From Euwallacea fornicatus (taxonomy: Eukaryota > Arthropoda > Insecta > Coleoptera > Curculionidae): a stretch of 64,000 nt of DNA. Location of the stretch: the NCBI RefSeq assembly GCF_040115645.1, contig NC_089543.1, positions 2,728,001-2,792,000 on the forward strand, read 5' to 3'. The translations under genes and the position numbers were made by a program. The notes under the pieces are model-generated. The model worked only from the letters and a program-made list of their open reading frames with translations, ran no database searches and was not told the origin of the DNA. This document shows positions 1 to 13,200 of the stretch, piece after piece (position 1 is the stretch's first letter; each line of letters opens with the position of its first letter).

Positions 1-2248
1 CTATGTTGAGAAATAATCTAATATTTTCCATTTTTTTCCTGTAAGTGTTAGGTTGAGTATTTCCGGGTCTATACCTGTACATATATGGGTATTGAATGGC
101 AGTAGCCATCTGGGTAAGGCCTTCTGGTCGAATATCACGATGACTATAAAAAAATTTTAAGTGAGAGTTTTGATTTTGTAACACCAATAATAACTAAAGA
201 TGTAAATATAGAAATTTGGTAAATATATACCTGAATAGCTGCAATGCGTCTAGGTATTTCGGATGAATGAACTGTTATCTCAACTGATCGAAAATAGAAG
301 CGCATTTTCACTATGTCAGCAAATAGTGTATATAGTAGAAATTCGCTAGAGGAAAAATTGGATACTCGTGACTGGTTTAAATACTGGTCTTACAACACTT
401 CGCAAAGAAATAGATGAGTCTTGTGATGATATTATATGCAAATGATGTCTATGTACATTTACACCGTTACTAATTAAAATAAGGTTTAGCATTACAGCTG
501 CAGTGTGAATTGTCCCTGAAAATTCGTTTACTTTATGGATTCATTTGGTCAATGAGATACTATTATATTGTAATGATACACAATATAAAATTGCTTTTCG
601 AAGATTTCTCGAAACCGCGTAATTTGTGGCTATTTATTTGCAATTTTCTCGTACCGTTAGACATGTTCTGAATATAAACTATAGAATTTACTACTTTATA
701 GATAAAAAAATTCCAAGCTGATACACGAACGGAAAATCAATTAAAGAAGTACTTTTATTAAAATTGAAACAAGAAACTTTAGAAATACATTTTTTTTTAT
801 ATTGCATACTTTCTAATAATATAACAATTCAATTACACAAAGTCCCTACAGCACAGCTTAAACAATCATAACGCACCCTATCCCTGAGTATTGTATTATT
901 TAGAGTTAGGCAAGGTGGACATTCTTAATGGAGAAGAAAATCAATTGTTGATGCCACAGTTGCTAACCGCCTTGCAATATTGGGGCGAATATCTGAAGGT
1001 TTTTAACTAAACCATAAAATGCTTGAAAATAGAAAGTGATAGTTAGACTACCAATAAATTTATTATACCGTTTAATTTGCATGGCGTGTCGCCAAAACAA
1101 GTGTCTGTTGGCTAGTGCAATATCCATTGTAAATTTCCATTATAATATTTTCCTGCATTTAGAAATTTTGATTCTAATGATTTGGATGTCGTTTTGGCAT
1201 ACATTATAAGAATAGGCGTAATGGTATTTTTTATACACCTCAATGTCCAAAAACCTAGCTGAGATAGTGTGTGAGGTAGTGGATACTGATGTCGTACATT
1301 TTGTTGTTACCGCTGATTGTGTCGAAATTTATCGAGAGAAAATAGAATTACTAAGAGGTAATTTACAAAATAACATATTGATTTTAGTGGTTTGGGCGGA
1401 AAAGGCCTATTACCAGTGGTTTTACAGAAGAAAACACATGGAGTTTTCTGATTCACGTTTAAACCCACTTCATGGATGCTAAACCAGTTGCTATGTATAG
1501 CCCAGTGGCATTAACATTGAATTTACCTTCGATTCGAAAATGGAGAGATCTGCTTGTAACTCCAGTTCAAGTAATTAGGATCAGATAACGTTTAGTAATA
1601 TCAGCTTTAGTTAAAAAACGTGACCAGTATATGTGTTTTTAAACGTATTTATTAAAACTACTAACAAACAGATAAATAAAATATCATTTAGGGGCCCATT
1701 ATTCATGCGTGACTGCATTTCAAATATTCGATATTAAGCCCTGCTGGGATTTTAATTGCCATCGCTAAAATATATAAAATGCAGACGATAGTGAATCTAA
1801 CACTGCTAAATCACATAAACGAAAAAATACATTGTGGTTCGCAATGGTTGTATTCAGCAGTTCTCACTTCAGCAAATACGATTTAGAGTTAAAGTTTAAT
1901 TAAACGCATAATAAATTTGATAACGCATGTAGTTAGTAGCGATAAAACGTGGAATTACATACATTTCGATTAAAACATGTTGATCAAGTAAATAGTTTTG
2001 TATGCATGGTGTCTTCTTGTAATCAATTAGAATTCGTGGAAATTATTTTCTACATAATTGTTTTTCAGTTAGTTGAGAAAATTTATCAATGTGAAGTTAA
2101 ACACCTGATATCATGCTTGTTAAAAAATGTACTCATGAGGCTAAACAGGCATAACGTCTTTGTCTAAGTGAAGGTATCTCTATCAGGTGCGTTAACTTAA
2201 ATGTAACATAAGGTTAGTAGCGTATATGCTGTGTAAAAATTAACAGAA
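1..2248. other. Non-coding AT-rich stretch, nothing assigned
   Basis: No exon, RNA gene or mobile element can be supported here. The open frames present are short (79 and 72 codons), AT-biased and without recognisable motifs. Because the first recognised Mitf exon begins mid-codon, this stretch may be an upstream Mitf intron or 5' flank. Confidence 0.5.
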
Positions 2249-2250
2249 TA

Positions 2251-3491
2251 CAGGATGTTCGGATTTTGGAGTGTTTTCAGAGGAAAATCCCATTTCTCAG
2301 CTAGATAGGAAAAAACTAGCATACAGGTAAAAAGCTTGATTTTTGCGAAAATATTAATGGCGAAACCCGTATCTCGATATTTTTACAGTCAACGGCGCTA
2401 GAGGTCGTTTTTCAAATTTCGACCATTTTCAAAACTCCTCATAACTGTTTTGTTTAGGACAATATTGAAGTGAAACAAAAACGTTTCCGATGTGACTTCA
2501 GTGGTGTGCTTGGTTTTTTGCTACAGCGTACCGTTTTGTCAAAAACCGACATAACTTTTTTATTTTAAATGAAAATGACAGTCGATTGTGACTTCAAAAA
2601 AATCTCCATTTTAAATCATTTTCAACTATGTAAGTATGTCTATAGTTATTTTCAAAAATAACCGAAGTATTAGATTTTTGTGTTTATATTCAAGTTAGCA
2701 TCGATAACAACTGTCCAAGTAACATTATTTATTTTATATATTTAATTTTTTGCATCAAAAACTTTCATTTTTAATGTCGATTTGATGCCGCTTTTTCGAG
2801 TAAAAACGATAAGTAGCTATGAAAAATATGACATAGTAAAGTGTTTTATATTGTCGAACGCAAACTCAAAAGCAGTCCGTGAGTTATATTTTTATATTTA
2901 TCCCGAGCGACATTAACTAGATAGAAGACTGTTTAAGCAACTGAAAAATAAATTACAGAATTATGGAAGCTTCAAAAAGTGTAGACCACAACATTACAAT
3001 TTAAATGGAGGTAACGAAATTGGAGAACTAAATGTAATTGGAGAAGATTTAGAAGATCCAAACATATTGTTTATTTTTGAAAATAACTATAGACATACAT
3101 AGTTTGAAATGGCTTACAATTGACATTTTTTTCAAGCCATGGTGGTTCTGTGGTTCTCATGTAAACTAAAAAAAGTTATGTCCGTTTTTGACAAAACGAT
3201 ACGCTGTAGCGAAAAACTAAGAGTGCCACTGGAATCAAATCGAAAAAACGCCTTAAAAATGTTTTTTTTTTGTTTATTTCAATATTCCTAAACAAAAAAG
3301 TTATGAGAAATTTTGAAAATGGCGAAAATTTTAAAAACGTGGTCTAAAGCCGTAGATTCTAAAGATACCGATACAATTTCCGCTATTAATATTCTCTCAA
3401 AAATCGAGCTCTTGACATATATGCTAGTTTTTCCCTATCTAACCGGAAAATTGGATTTTCGTGTCGAAATCCTTCAAATCCGAACACCCTG
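2251..3491. mobile_element. Long-inverted-repeat DNA transposon relic with TA flanks
   Basis: The ends are CAGGATGTTCGGATTT on the left and, reading inward from the right, CAGGGTGTTCGGATTT. Each is bordered by a TA dinucleotide (2249-2250 and 3492-3493). The inverted similarity runs through about 410-420 bases on each side (2251-2660 and 3072-3491). It closes with an exact 20-base inverted match, 2641-2660 against 3072-3091, leaving a central segment of about 410 bases. The arms have diverged by substitutions and small gaps, so the copy is old. TA flanks are what Tc1/mariner-type integration leaves, but assigning a superfamily is inference. The centre carries a degenerate transposase-like reading frame, listed separately. 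The 63-codon frame at 3313-3504 lies in the right arm and is not a gene. Confidence 0.8.
2785..3102 (+). pseudogene. Transposase N-terminal helix-turn-helix remnant
   Basis: One reading frame from ATG 2785 to the stop at 3100-3102 is interrupted by a TAA at 2914-2916. In this frame I see an N-A-N-S-K-A-V-R-E-L-Y stretch, then Y-P-E-R-H. After the stop it continues with L-D-R-R-L-F-K-Q-L, Y-G-S-F-K, and later E-D-L-E-D-P-N-I. This order (an N-x-R/K-A-x-R-L-Y helix, a Y-P-x-R-x turn, R-x-x-F-x-x-L, then x-G-S-F) is how I remember the N-terminal helix-turn-helix of a common insect transposase family, the DUF4817 type paired with DDE transposases. The last codons run into the right inverted arm. 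The catalytic domain is absent, so this copy cannot mobilise itself. The family assignment is from memory; a profile search is needed to confirm it. Confidence 0.5.
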
Positions 3492-3493
3492 TA

Positions 3494-6400
3494 CGTGTAA
3501 TTAATTGTCAGTTATTGTAAATTGCACATCATTGACAATTTACAAACAATCTATAATTAAGCGAGAACGTAACTAAGCATCTAAATTGTCTTCCAAATGA
3601 CGGAATCCATCAGGGCTAAAGCCTCAAAGTGCCGTTAACTTTAATTGAAAACTAATTTCCATAGAAACATGGTCATAATGTCTTAGGATTGGTTAGATTC
3701 TTTGTCTCCACATTAATAATTTGAGCCGCGGGGAGAGTGTTGTATGCACGATGGGGCTTCTCTAATCGCGTTTCTGTTTAATTTGACATCAAGTTTTGCC
3801 ATGTGCAGTTTATCTTCGTTCAAGTAATTTGCTGCCATTTTGACAGATCGATTTTAAACAAAATTTCACTTGGAAATCAACTTTGCCACTTACAGTAGAA
3901 ACATCGACTTCGACCGCAAACGCTGTTGGGCAAAAGAGCCTTATTCTACTTTCTTGGAGTCTGCAAGAGGTGGGCAGATCTAAGACGTAGTATTTCCGGA
4001 GCCGCTTTTAACATCTTAGAAAAACTTTAGACTGGTGAATAGGATAGGATGCTCTTCTTCATAAAGAGGACGGGAAGTTTTGCGGAGGGGGAGTGGGCCA
4101 CATAGAGTGAAAGGGGGTGAATTGGAAAGCAAAAAGGATTCCCTGAATGAGTCATATTTTATAATAAGTTGAAAGAAAAAAGAAGAAAGAAGTGTTTTAG
4201 GACTTTTGTGCTCAGTAACATTCAGACGAATTGAATTAATTCAAAGAGTTACAGATAATTCAGAGTAACACGGCTTGGGTATACTTTTTATAACTTTTCG
4301 AGGCGAATTTAAAAATATGTAGTTTAGCAAAATGAGGTTGTTTAATTTTCAGATGAATAACTGCTACTCCGCTTAGAAATCATTGTGATTCTGGGTTTGT
4401 TTAACTTGCCACATTTGTAAAACACATTACGTAGGTACCTTTAGCAGTAAGTAGAACACATTCAGTTCCTGATAAGTGCGAGCTAGAAATTTATCAGTAA
4501 CTCTTATCATGACAACTGAATTACTAGTGTTTCACAAGTTGGTTACTACTAAAATTGTGGACATTTACCTGTCATTACAAGCACATGTACACTTGTATAT
4601 TCGTCAAACAATGGTGACTAAATAAATATTTTGCCAGTATTTTTAAATTTTACTAGCGTAACTAACATATTTATATCTTTGGAAAGAGAGCCGGTCCAGA
4701 TGTCTAACCCAGTATAGATTTTTGTTATAGCACTTTATTTTCTTACTTGTTAATGTCTGTCGTAGTAAAGCAGCATTAGGTAAATGAAGTGTTAACATTA
4801 AAATTCATAATAATTTCATGAGCCACAAATTAACATCGATAATGTTGTAACAAATGGAATCACTGTTCATATACTAGTGTAGTATATGAACTGTATCTGA
4901 AAGTATCTGAGAAAAATGACGAACTGCCTAGATCTGAAATTAATCTAATTTTAACTGAAAACAACCAGAAGTATTTCCCAGTTCATTGACGAAGCTTTAT
5001 AAATAAATTTTTAGCGAAACAAGGCAATAAATTAAAAATAATTCGAGTGAAAACACAAACGAAAACGATGCAACTTATTTAAGCGTTAAACAACATATAC
5101 CTTCCGCAAAAGGGCCTTGAATAAAAAAAACAATGGCCCCAATTAATTTCCTATAAGGGAGGCGGATTTCACAAATAAAAATTCGTTTCAATACTCACTG
5201 AGTTAAAAACGTGAAGGTAATTTAGGACATCCCTAAAAGACCTTTTTTCCACACGAAATGATTTTTCCTTGTTTTTTGAAGCGTTCATTATTACCGAATT
5301 CTGCAAAAACTAAAGCATAAAAAAAATGGCCTCTTTTCTGGTATAAAAAAATCTCATTACCTGTTCATAGGGGTTGTTTATCGATCTAAACGTAACAAAA
5401 ACATTTTTTTATATGTGCAAGCTCATTTGAAAAAGTGTATTTGAATATAAGCACCAGAAACGTCACGAAACATATTAAAAAATAAGTCTATTATTAGGTA
5501 CACCTGAAATAACACCTCTCCTTAGATTTCTGATTACTTGCCAAAATGAACCAATAAATGTAATATGCCTTTTTACGCCAAAACAAGTGTATGATTTTAA
5601 AATCATGTTATCCGAAGCGCCGACAAAATATTCAATTTTAATAGATCTATTTTCGAAAACTATATGACGCCTACCAAAAAATCTGGCTTCACTTTTAAAT
5701 TGGGTGCCAGCCTTGGAACTATACGTAAAATGCTATAATTACCATCAGATATTGCACATTTTTGTGTCTAACCCTTATTTTCGATGTACGTTTAATAAGT
5801 AAATGCCACATCTTGCTTCAGATAACATCGCACATCCAGAGATAACCATATAGTAAGGCCATGTCCGATATTCTGTTGAATTTGTCCTTTCTTCTTTTTC
5901 CCTCTTTCTAATTCTCACTAAAATTCTCTAAAGATTTTATGCAGCGACCTAAGAAACCAAGCTGTTTTTCTAACATGACGAAATTTCACTTAAGGTTGGG
6001 CAGGCAATTAAGTTTTAAAGGCTATATTTATTTATTCTTGGCCAAAAAAACCTGTCAAATTGGTTGTATAAATGGAAATGCGTATTTCGATCTTGCAAAA
6101 ACAAGTAGAAAGCTCACTCAACAGATGATTTACGTTTTGTATCATCGCGCATGTATTTTTGATCAGTGTTTTAATGACTAGCTCAGTATGAGTCAGATTG
6201 ATAAGCCCGCACAAAGAGTATCAGGAACAATGCAAATTAATCTTCCAGTGCGGCATACATGGCATGTTTATGACTGAATAATAGCCCCTATCTCCACAAA
6301 TCTGATATTAATCACATAAAATTGCCTTCCTGAACGGGACGAACGAAAACTCAGAACATTCTGGTTAGAAAACGGCTCGCCAATTTCAATTAAAGCCTAA

Positions 6401-7719
6401 ATTGCAAAAAGCCAGGAAATTTTATTCTGGTGGAATGTCAGGATTAAATCTCCTGCCCTACTGAACATGCAGGGGAATCCGTAGCTGTCGACAATGTCAA
6501 GGCTCGCACACGTGTCTGGCCTGCTAACAGCTACAATCCTTTTGATGAAACACCCCTTACATTTCATTAATTTGGACACATGTGTTGGCAGTTAATTTAG
6601 GCCGGATTGCTGGGCAACATGCAGCCTGTCCTCGTATAGGTCATACGTCGGGTTAATTAAATTTTGGCCTATGCCGATACGTACATATGTGGTTTGACCA
6701 AGTATGCAAGTGCAGTCATAATCGATGATTCGTAGAACAACGAAAAGTATTCTACCATACGCATATAAGCATGTTCTACGGAGATGTTCGAAAAAACGTG
6801 AAATTTTGGACAAATTTTGTATTTTTTCTCAGCTTAATTAGCGAGGTAATTAAAATTGATTGATACTTCGCCATGCAATTTTTCCTTTTCCACAACCTGG
6901 CGATGTAGAAAAAGATATATATGTATGACCATATTAGAAATTCAACATTTTGAATTCTAGCATCCATTATCGACTTTATTTTTCCTTATGGACGACCCCT
7001 CCGAAATTCTGCATCTGCAACGAATTTAATTAAGACATTTTTTTCCATATTAAGAAGGGTGTTTCGTGCATGGAAATTTTATCATAATGTGAGACGAACA
7101 AAGCTAAAAATTTCGTGATGGTGAAAATATTACTACTTGGTACTGTTAATATTTCAATTACAGAAACCCTATTTATGTATATCTCCAATGTTACGTAACA
7201 ACTCAGTTTACATATATTCTTAATAGAACCATGGTAAGGCACAACATTCAATAAAATGGTTTACCTTACTACTGCTAAACACTACTTTTTTGGAAATGTT
7301 TCAATCACGTTTTAATAACGTTACCTCTAAATTATCGAAATTTGCAACTTTAAATCATTTTTAAACCCAATAAATCAGTAAGTTTTTACGTAATAAAAAC
7401 AATATTTACTACTATGAGAGTTATTTTATCTTTATAGCGATGAAACATCTGCTGAAAATCTGTTGAAGATCTGAATATTTGAATGAATCTGTGAATACTT
7501 GTTTATATTACCAAGTGTGTGGATGGACTTTATCCAGTACACTAATTAATTGGTCGATAACAGTCTGAATTTTTCTGGTAAAGTGTGTGCTGTTAATATA
7601 GGAGTCTGCGAAGTTGCTGCAATTTATGAAAAAGTTCTCAGATCTAGGTGCTGCTCAAAAATCATATTTATTAAAATTTAAAATTTGCATTGTCATAAAG
7701 TAATTATCTTTTTTTCCAG
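3494..7719. other. Non-coding stretch upstream of the first recognised Mitf exon
   Basis: No exon is assigned. Around 3720-4140 the composition is less AT-rich than its surroundings, with CCGCGG, CGACTTCGACCGC and a purine-rich GGAGGGGGAGTGGG run. It could be a promoter or enhancer, but there is no coding sequence to anchor it. A second G+C-richer patch at about 6390-6770 has no convincing open frame. A perfect 12-base hairpin lies at 4865-4891. Short open frames here show no family features. Confidence 0.4.
4865..4891. repeat. Perfect 12-bp inverted repeat with 3-base loop
   Basis: GTTCATATACTA is followed by GTG and then its exact reverse complement TAGTATATGAAC. The stem is A+T-rich and isolated, with no gene or element end beside it. 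It is more likely a cruciform-prone chance palindrome than an RNA gene. Confidence 0.7.
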
Positions 7720-8242
7720 CACACCCAACCTTAAGACATCAACGCTTCAAACTCGTACACAGCTAAAACTGCAGCTAATGCGGGACCAGGCTCTGGAGCA
7801 GCAAAAACGGACGGCAGAAAGACAACGACAACAAGAAGTGAAACAAAGCCAACGACCCCCTCCGATTCCTGTGAAAGTGCCCCTACACACGCTTGCAGTG
7901 GATGTTCCACCGCAGGTTCTCGAGGTCCAAACCAAGCTAGAAAACCCTACCAGATACCATGTGATGCAAAAGCAGAAAAGTCAAGTCAAACAGTACCTAA
8001 GCGAATCGTTTCAAGGGCCTTGCCACCCAGCGTTCCTACCAGATTACCAAAGAAACCTTACAATAAATCAGACTCACAGTGCTCCTCCTGGAGGTACTAC
8101 TCAGAATATGCCCATGCAGAATGTGATGACCAATTTAGGTAGCTCACAACCTCAGACTTATCATCACAATCAAGTGTCTCCAAATTACGATTTATCCTCG
8201 ATGTCACCAGCTTTGAGTTCTGGGGCTACTAGTGCTTCTGAG
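7720..8242 (+). CDS. Mitf: Mitf exon encoding the N-terminal Rag-binding and conserved TFE region
   Basis: This exon belongs to the MITF/TFEB/TFE3 family, transcription factors that drive lysosome and metabolic genes and shuttle between lysosome surface and nucleus. It follows a TTTTTTTCCAG acceptor (AG at 7718-7719) and ends at GAG|GTATGT, phase 0. It encodes 174 complete residues, with the first base finishing a codon from an upstream exon. The start contains T-S-T-L-Q-T-R-T-Q-L-K-L-Q-L-M-R-D-Q, equivalent to the SRILLRQQLMREQ segment of human MITF that contacts RagC. Next comes a Q/R-rich helix, then V-L-E-V-Q-T-K-L-E-N-P-T-R-Y-H followed by V-K-Q-Y-L-S, the second conserved family block. 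The end is S/Q/P-rich. An ATG at 7685 is in frame but lies before the acceptor and encodes no family residues, so I do not take it as the start. The true first coding exon was not found. Confidence 0.93.
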
Positions 8243-10063
8243 GTATGTATTGTATGTGGGTGGGTGTGTGTCTGTGGACATGTTAAAAACCTTTCAGAGG
8301 TTCTTATTGTAGAAATTATTCCACATATTAGATGTTTTTGAAAAATTTGCCAAACTTTTCTACTAAAATTGATTTTCTGCGATATTTTGAGGTCAATTCA
8401 TTTTGTTTGAAACAATTCGTATTTCCGGCTTTGACTGATATTATCTAATTTTTTAAAAATTTAACGCCTTTTGAAAGTGATACTGTAATTAATTTTATTG
8501 TAAATTATTATTATCAAAGTTCTTTGAAGCAAAATTATTAATTTTTCAAAATTAAGCTCATAAAATTTGTTAAAGCTACAGGGTCGATTGAAGGAACTCA
8601 AATCCTTTTAATTTGCTTTAGAAATTAAAAAAATAAACGCAAAAAAGTTGAGAAAAAAAACTCCAACTTCGACAAGGGCTTCAGTGAAAACATCAATAGT
8701 TACAACATTTATTTGATACGAATCTGAACTTCCGGGCCTTTTAACGTAAGACACTTCAGACATACCATGAGACATTAATGGGTTTTAACAAGATCTATCA
8801 AAACAGAGATCACATGTCCACATATCGAACTTATAAATTTCTAATGTGTGAATTAAATTGGGTCGATTGTTGGACCAAATAATACACGATTTATATTTTA
8901 TTTAAATAGATCATGTCAGTGACCACTTTAATTGTATCAAAGAGCTTATTGGTCCGATTAGATGTTGTATCAATATATTGATAACTTCGCAAATCAGTTT
9001 TGTATAAGGGTAATTATTTACTAATGTTATCTGTAGGAAAAATTTGGAACATGTTGATCCAATATTACGAGAGTTTTGATGCGAACGCAAGACAATTATT
9101 TCGAGCACAAGGAATTTCACAAAGAAAGAGTACAATAATCATCAGAATTACAAAAATTATTGCCTAGTAAATTTTGGCTTTCGCATCTCGCAGATAGTGT
9201 TTCGTTAGAATTATTTAAAAAATTCTAGACACGAGGTTTGTATTTGAAATTTCGTTTGGTAGATGACGGCAAATTACTTTAATAAACATTAAATAACAGT
9301 CACTAATTATTGATTAAATTCAACAATTTTAAGTCAAGTTTTCAGCTCTAGCTATCCCGGCGCCTTCGCCTTTAATAAATATGAAAAGCGATTTAAATCG
9401 GATTGCTGAACGGTCCATTTAACCACCTAACAGAGAATTATGGCACAGCATCTCTTTAATAAATACAAATCAAAAACAAAATGTAAATTCGTCGTTTACT
9501 TGCAACAGTAAACACGGCTTTAATCTCTTTTGCGCTCTAAATTTTAATTAAGAAATATATTTTGTTGCCGTCCTTTCCGGTATTATCGGATTTAATCTTT
9601 TGTGGTCGTTTCAATATTACGATAAATAATGTACAATTTAAATTAAGGCTCTTTTACGATAATGAAATTAAACTTAAAATTAGATTAAATTAAGGGGCAT
9701 CTTTGTGAGTGAGAATTTCTCGATTGCTCTCATTTCGCATTCTTAAAAGGTAATTTCAATTATTGGGTGAGCACATCACTAGCTTAATATGTGTTTCGAT
9801 AACGGTACGAACAGTGAGTTTAAAAAATACGTCGCATATAGTGGTACCACGTTCTCTCAGGGGAAGTAGCAAATACTTCTATTCAAATTTTACTGATTTA
9901 TCAACACTCAATAGATGCAAATTCATGTTTAGTATTGGTAGAGATTGCAAAAAAAACGAGGTCTTACGATTAACTCCTCAAAAGCTCTCTTCGCTTCTTA
10001 ATCCAGGGGTCCAAGTCCTGTGATCTCTTGAATGTATCAGCAAGGAGAAGCTGCAAGGCCTCT

Positions 10064-10287
10064 TTATTGCTCCCAATAGTTTTCCCTTTCTGAGTTTAGC
10101 AATTTGGCAAAAGCTTCCCACAAAACGGGAATTAAGCGCAGGAAACCAGTCAGCCTGTTTGCTGCGCAGTTAAATTCTTTACGGGTCTCGATATAGCCAT
10201 CCCACTCCTCCTGTGTGTCCCATTTGGTTGCTCGGTGGAAGGCCCCTTTGAGTTCCGCCTTAAAGTCTAGCGTGCCATTTCACCGTG
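10064..10287 (-). pseudogene. LINE open-frame fragment (endonuclease to reverse-transcriptase linker)
   Basis: On the - strand a continuous frame of about 74 codons ends at a TAA (10064-10066 on +). It reads in part E-L-K-G-A-F-H-R-A, then E-E-W-D-G-Y-I-E-T-R-K-E-F-N, and ends E-N-Y-W-E-Q. The W-D-x-Y-x-x-x-R-K-E-F pattern resembles the stretch after the apurinic endonuclease domain of Jockey/R1-type non-LTR elements. The block is also richer in G+C than its surroundings. No reverse-transcriptase core or 3' tail is seen, so it is a short dead fragment. The assignment is by remembered pattern only. Confidence 0.4.
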
Positions 10288-13200
10288 AAAGTTAAGAAGC
10301 ATCTTATCTCCCAAATGAATACCATTCCACAAAAGAGTGTTTAATGACCTCACTGTGTCTGTCAATCTCACTTCTGAACAATATTTAATCAGATAGTTAG
10401 AAACACAAGATATTATTGAGTCGACAACGATAATTTAAGTACCTTGAACTAAGAAAGAACGGAGCTGGCTGTAATATATATTATTAAACTGCGAAAAATA
10501 TCATTCACCATTTTAGCAGGATTTCTGAAGATGGTATTACAACACACTAGCACGAAATTTATTGTGCTTAATTAATACTGTTTTTTGTAAATCTTAAAAT
10601 CATATCAAATGAAAAAAATATTATTATTTTGAACCAATTTGTAGTTCGTATTGTGACTGTCTTAGAACAGAAATTTTACAAAAACGAGTTAATGAGGTAG
10701 AGAATTAAGTTGTTAAAACCGATAATTATTACTCTTCTTTTTTTTATTCAGTACATGAACTTTATTATTTATTGCCCTTACATCCCATATTATTGAGACT
10801 ATTATTAAAAAAATATATTACGTCTTTCGATCTTTTCCTGTTTGCCTTTTCTGAAATGTTGGAAGGAAGTTTGATTTCTCAAGAAATAATCACGAAAAGT
10901 TCGAAAACTTTTACACACACAATTCAATTCGACCACAACTTTTTGAAATGGATGAAACTGTGGGGAACTGGAAGTATGTATATGTAACAATAAAATAATG
11001 GATGATTAAAAAAACCTTTACACTTATCTTGCCGGACGTATGTGCAGAAAAACAACTTGCAAAACCGTAGACATGAGGCGATGATTAAACCATTTTGGTA
11101 TTGACCATCAAACTTTTGATTGACAACAGATTAACATATGAATATATCCATCAGAATTTCAATACTTATTTAAATTTTTTTAGTGATAACCCTATATATT
11201 ATATTATTTGAAGCTCAAGACTTGAATTATTGAATTACTAACATGAAAATTCTCAATAATTTCATCACACAAACATCCTTACCCTAGAAACATTACTTTT
11301 TAACTAAGTGTGTACAGCGTTACTCTATCTGCACGTTTTGTTTCCCTTATCTATTCACGTTGATTTGATAAGGAAAAAAAGTGTTTACTAAAGTATCCAA
11401 GTAACAAAAAATATGAAATTTTCTCGTAAAGAATGAATGGAATTAAATCTCATACGTCGCACACAAGCAATCAGAGATTTTATCTCTGTGCGAGTGATCC
11501 CCATTAAGATTTAAATCGTTTCATAAAATAATAAAATTTCGATTTATCAGCGTATTAAAAAGAAAGATTTTGGTTTTACGACAGAGGTTTTATTTTTATT
11601 GTTACTTTTGTTTAAAAAAGAATTTTCAACTTTATCGTCGAAAATGTAACTGCTGCAATTTCCGTCTAACCACCGGTATCCGAGAGATTATCTACGTAGG
11701 CCCTAGTAATTGATATTAACAGTTAGAGCTTGAAAACAGATGATTTTATTGAAGGAAATAATATGAAATACTTCAAGAAAGTTCGGAGAAAATGGTCTGT
11801 AAAAGATTTAAAGAAACCATTGTTTTTCCATATAAAAAAGTTATTTTTCACCGCCTATAAACCACATTTTAAACTGTGTAAGAAAAATACGAGAACAATT
11901 TCATAGCTTAAAGTTTTCGTTTGCTATTATATTCGCATTGGAAAGTGTTCAATTTTGTTGAAGCCAAACAAATCGAACTCTATGATATTGAAAGTCTCAA
12001 TAAACTCCCTCATAGATATTTGCCGATTTGACAGCCAAAAAGAGAAATATGTGGGACATATGCCATAAGTTCAAAGTAGTGGAAGCAAAGAAATTAATCT
12101 GTTCAATGCAATTGTCCAAATTTACAATTGTCCCTCCGAAGGTTAGAACGAAGTTGAAAGGGCGCAAAGGGGCGCAACAATTAATCGTTGAAATAATATA
12201 TCTATAACGTGCCCGTGTGAAATACCAAGTTAATGCTTGTAAAGTAGATTGAGTGATCAAATATGAGGTTTAAAAATACTTTTCAAATAAGGTAACACTC
12301 GATCCTCTTGACATTTAGGTTTTTTTACAAGCACCAAAGCCTAGGGGCATTTAGGCGTGCGCCTTTTATATATGTCTCATTTATACGGAAGGTAATTATT
12401 TAAAAATAAAACGTTTTCCCCACAGATATATTTTTGCAATTATTGAAAAAATTTAAGTTGGAAGCCCTTGAAGATAAACTTGTCTATATCGGTATAAGAC
12501 ATTTAAGTTTAAGTTTTACCTGGAATGTCCAGCGCATTATTTCAGCATTAAATCTCAGAAATGATGACAGATTAGGACTGCCGGTTAAAAAAAATAAAAA
12601 ATTGTATATTATATAGTTTTTCCATTTCGAATTCTTCTGATAATAACAATTTGCGGTCAACAATTTTCTTGGGAATCTTATATCTAGTGACTTGTAAAGT
12701 TGTCATAAGAGTTAATTGCTTTAAAGTTTTACGAAGATTGAATTACTGGAAGTTGGTACTAAGCACACTTCATTAAATATGAAATAATGAATGGTAGTTA
12801 TGATGGACCAACCAATGTAAATATAAATAATAAGTAGACTTGCGAAATTCGAGGAAAACGAGGAAAATCGGAAAACTTTGTTAAATATTCATTACCACGT
12901 CAATTTGGATAAACCAGAAAGGGTACTATTTAAATAAAGATGAACTTGGTTAAATTGAAAAGTAGAAGTTAAAGCTCCGATTTATATTCAATAAAACTTT
13001 CCTGCAATTTTTTTCTTGTTACATTTTTCGCAGATTCAATTACGCTATACTGGGTCTGAAATGATGCATTATGATATTGGTTAGCTACGTAATAGAATTA
13101 TTAGTTAACATAAGGAGGACTACGACGTTGATATATGATATAATTTCAATCCTCATATTAACGACTATTATTAAATTGTCAGTTAAGCAGTAAATTCCTG

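Noticed and set aside
3313..3504. 63-codon open frame at the end of the long inverted-repeat element
   Set aside because: It lies in the right arm and runs over the element boundary, so it is non-coding transposon sequence.
6506..6513. CACGTG-type E-boxes (here and at about 16260, 29475, 36602, 47955) as Mitf/CLEAR autoregulatory sites
   Set aside because: None has the full GTCACGTGAC context, and the number seen is what chance would give in 64 kb.
7685..7719. ATG in frame with the first Mitf exon as a translation start
   Set aside because: It lies before a strong polypyrimidine-AG acceptor, and its codons (H-C-H-K-V-I-I-F-F) are the translated acceptor tract, not family sequence.
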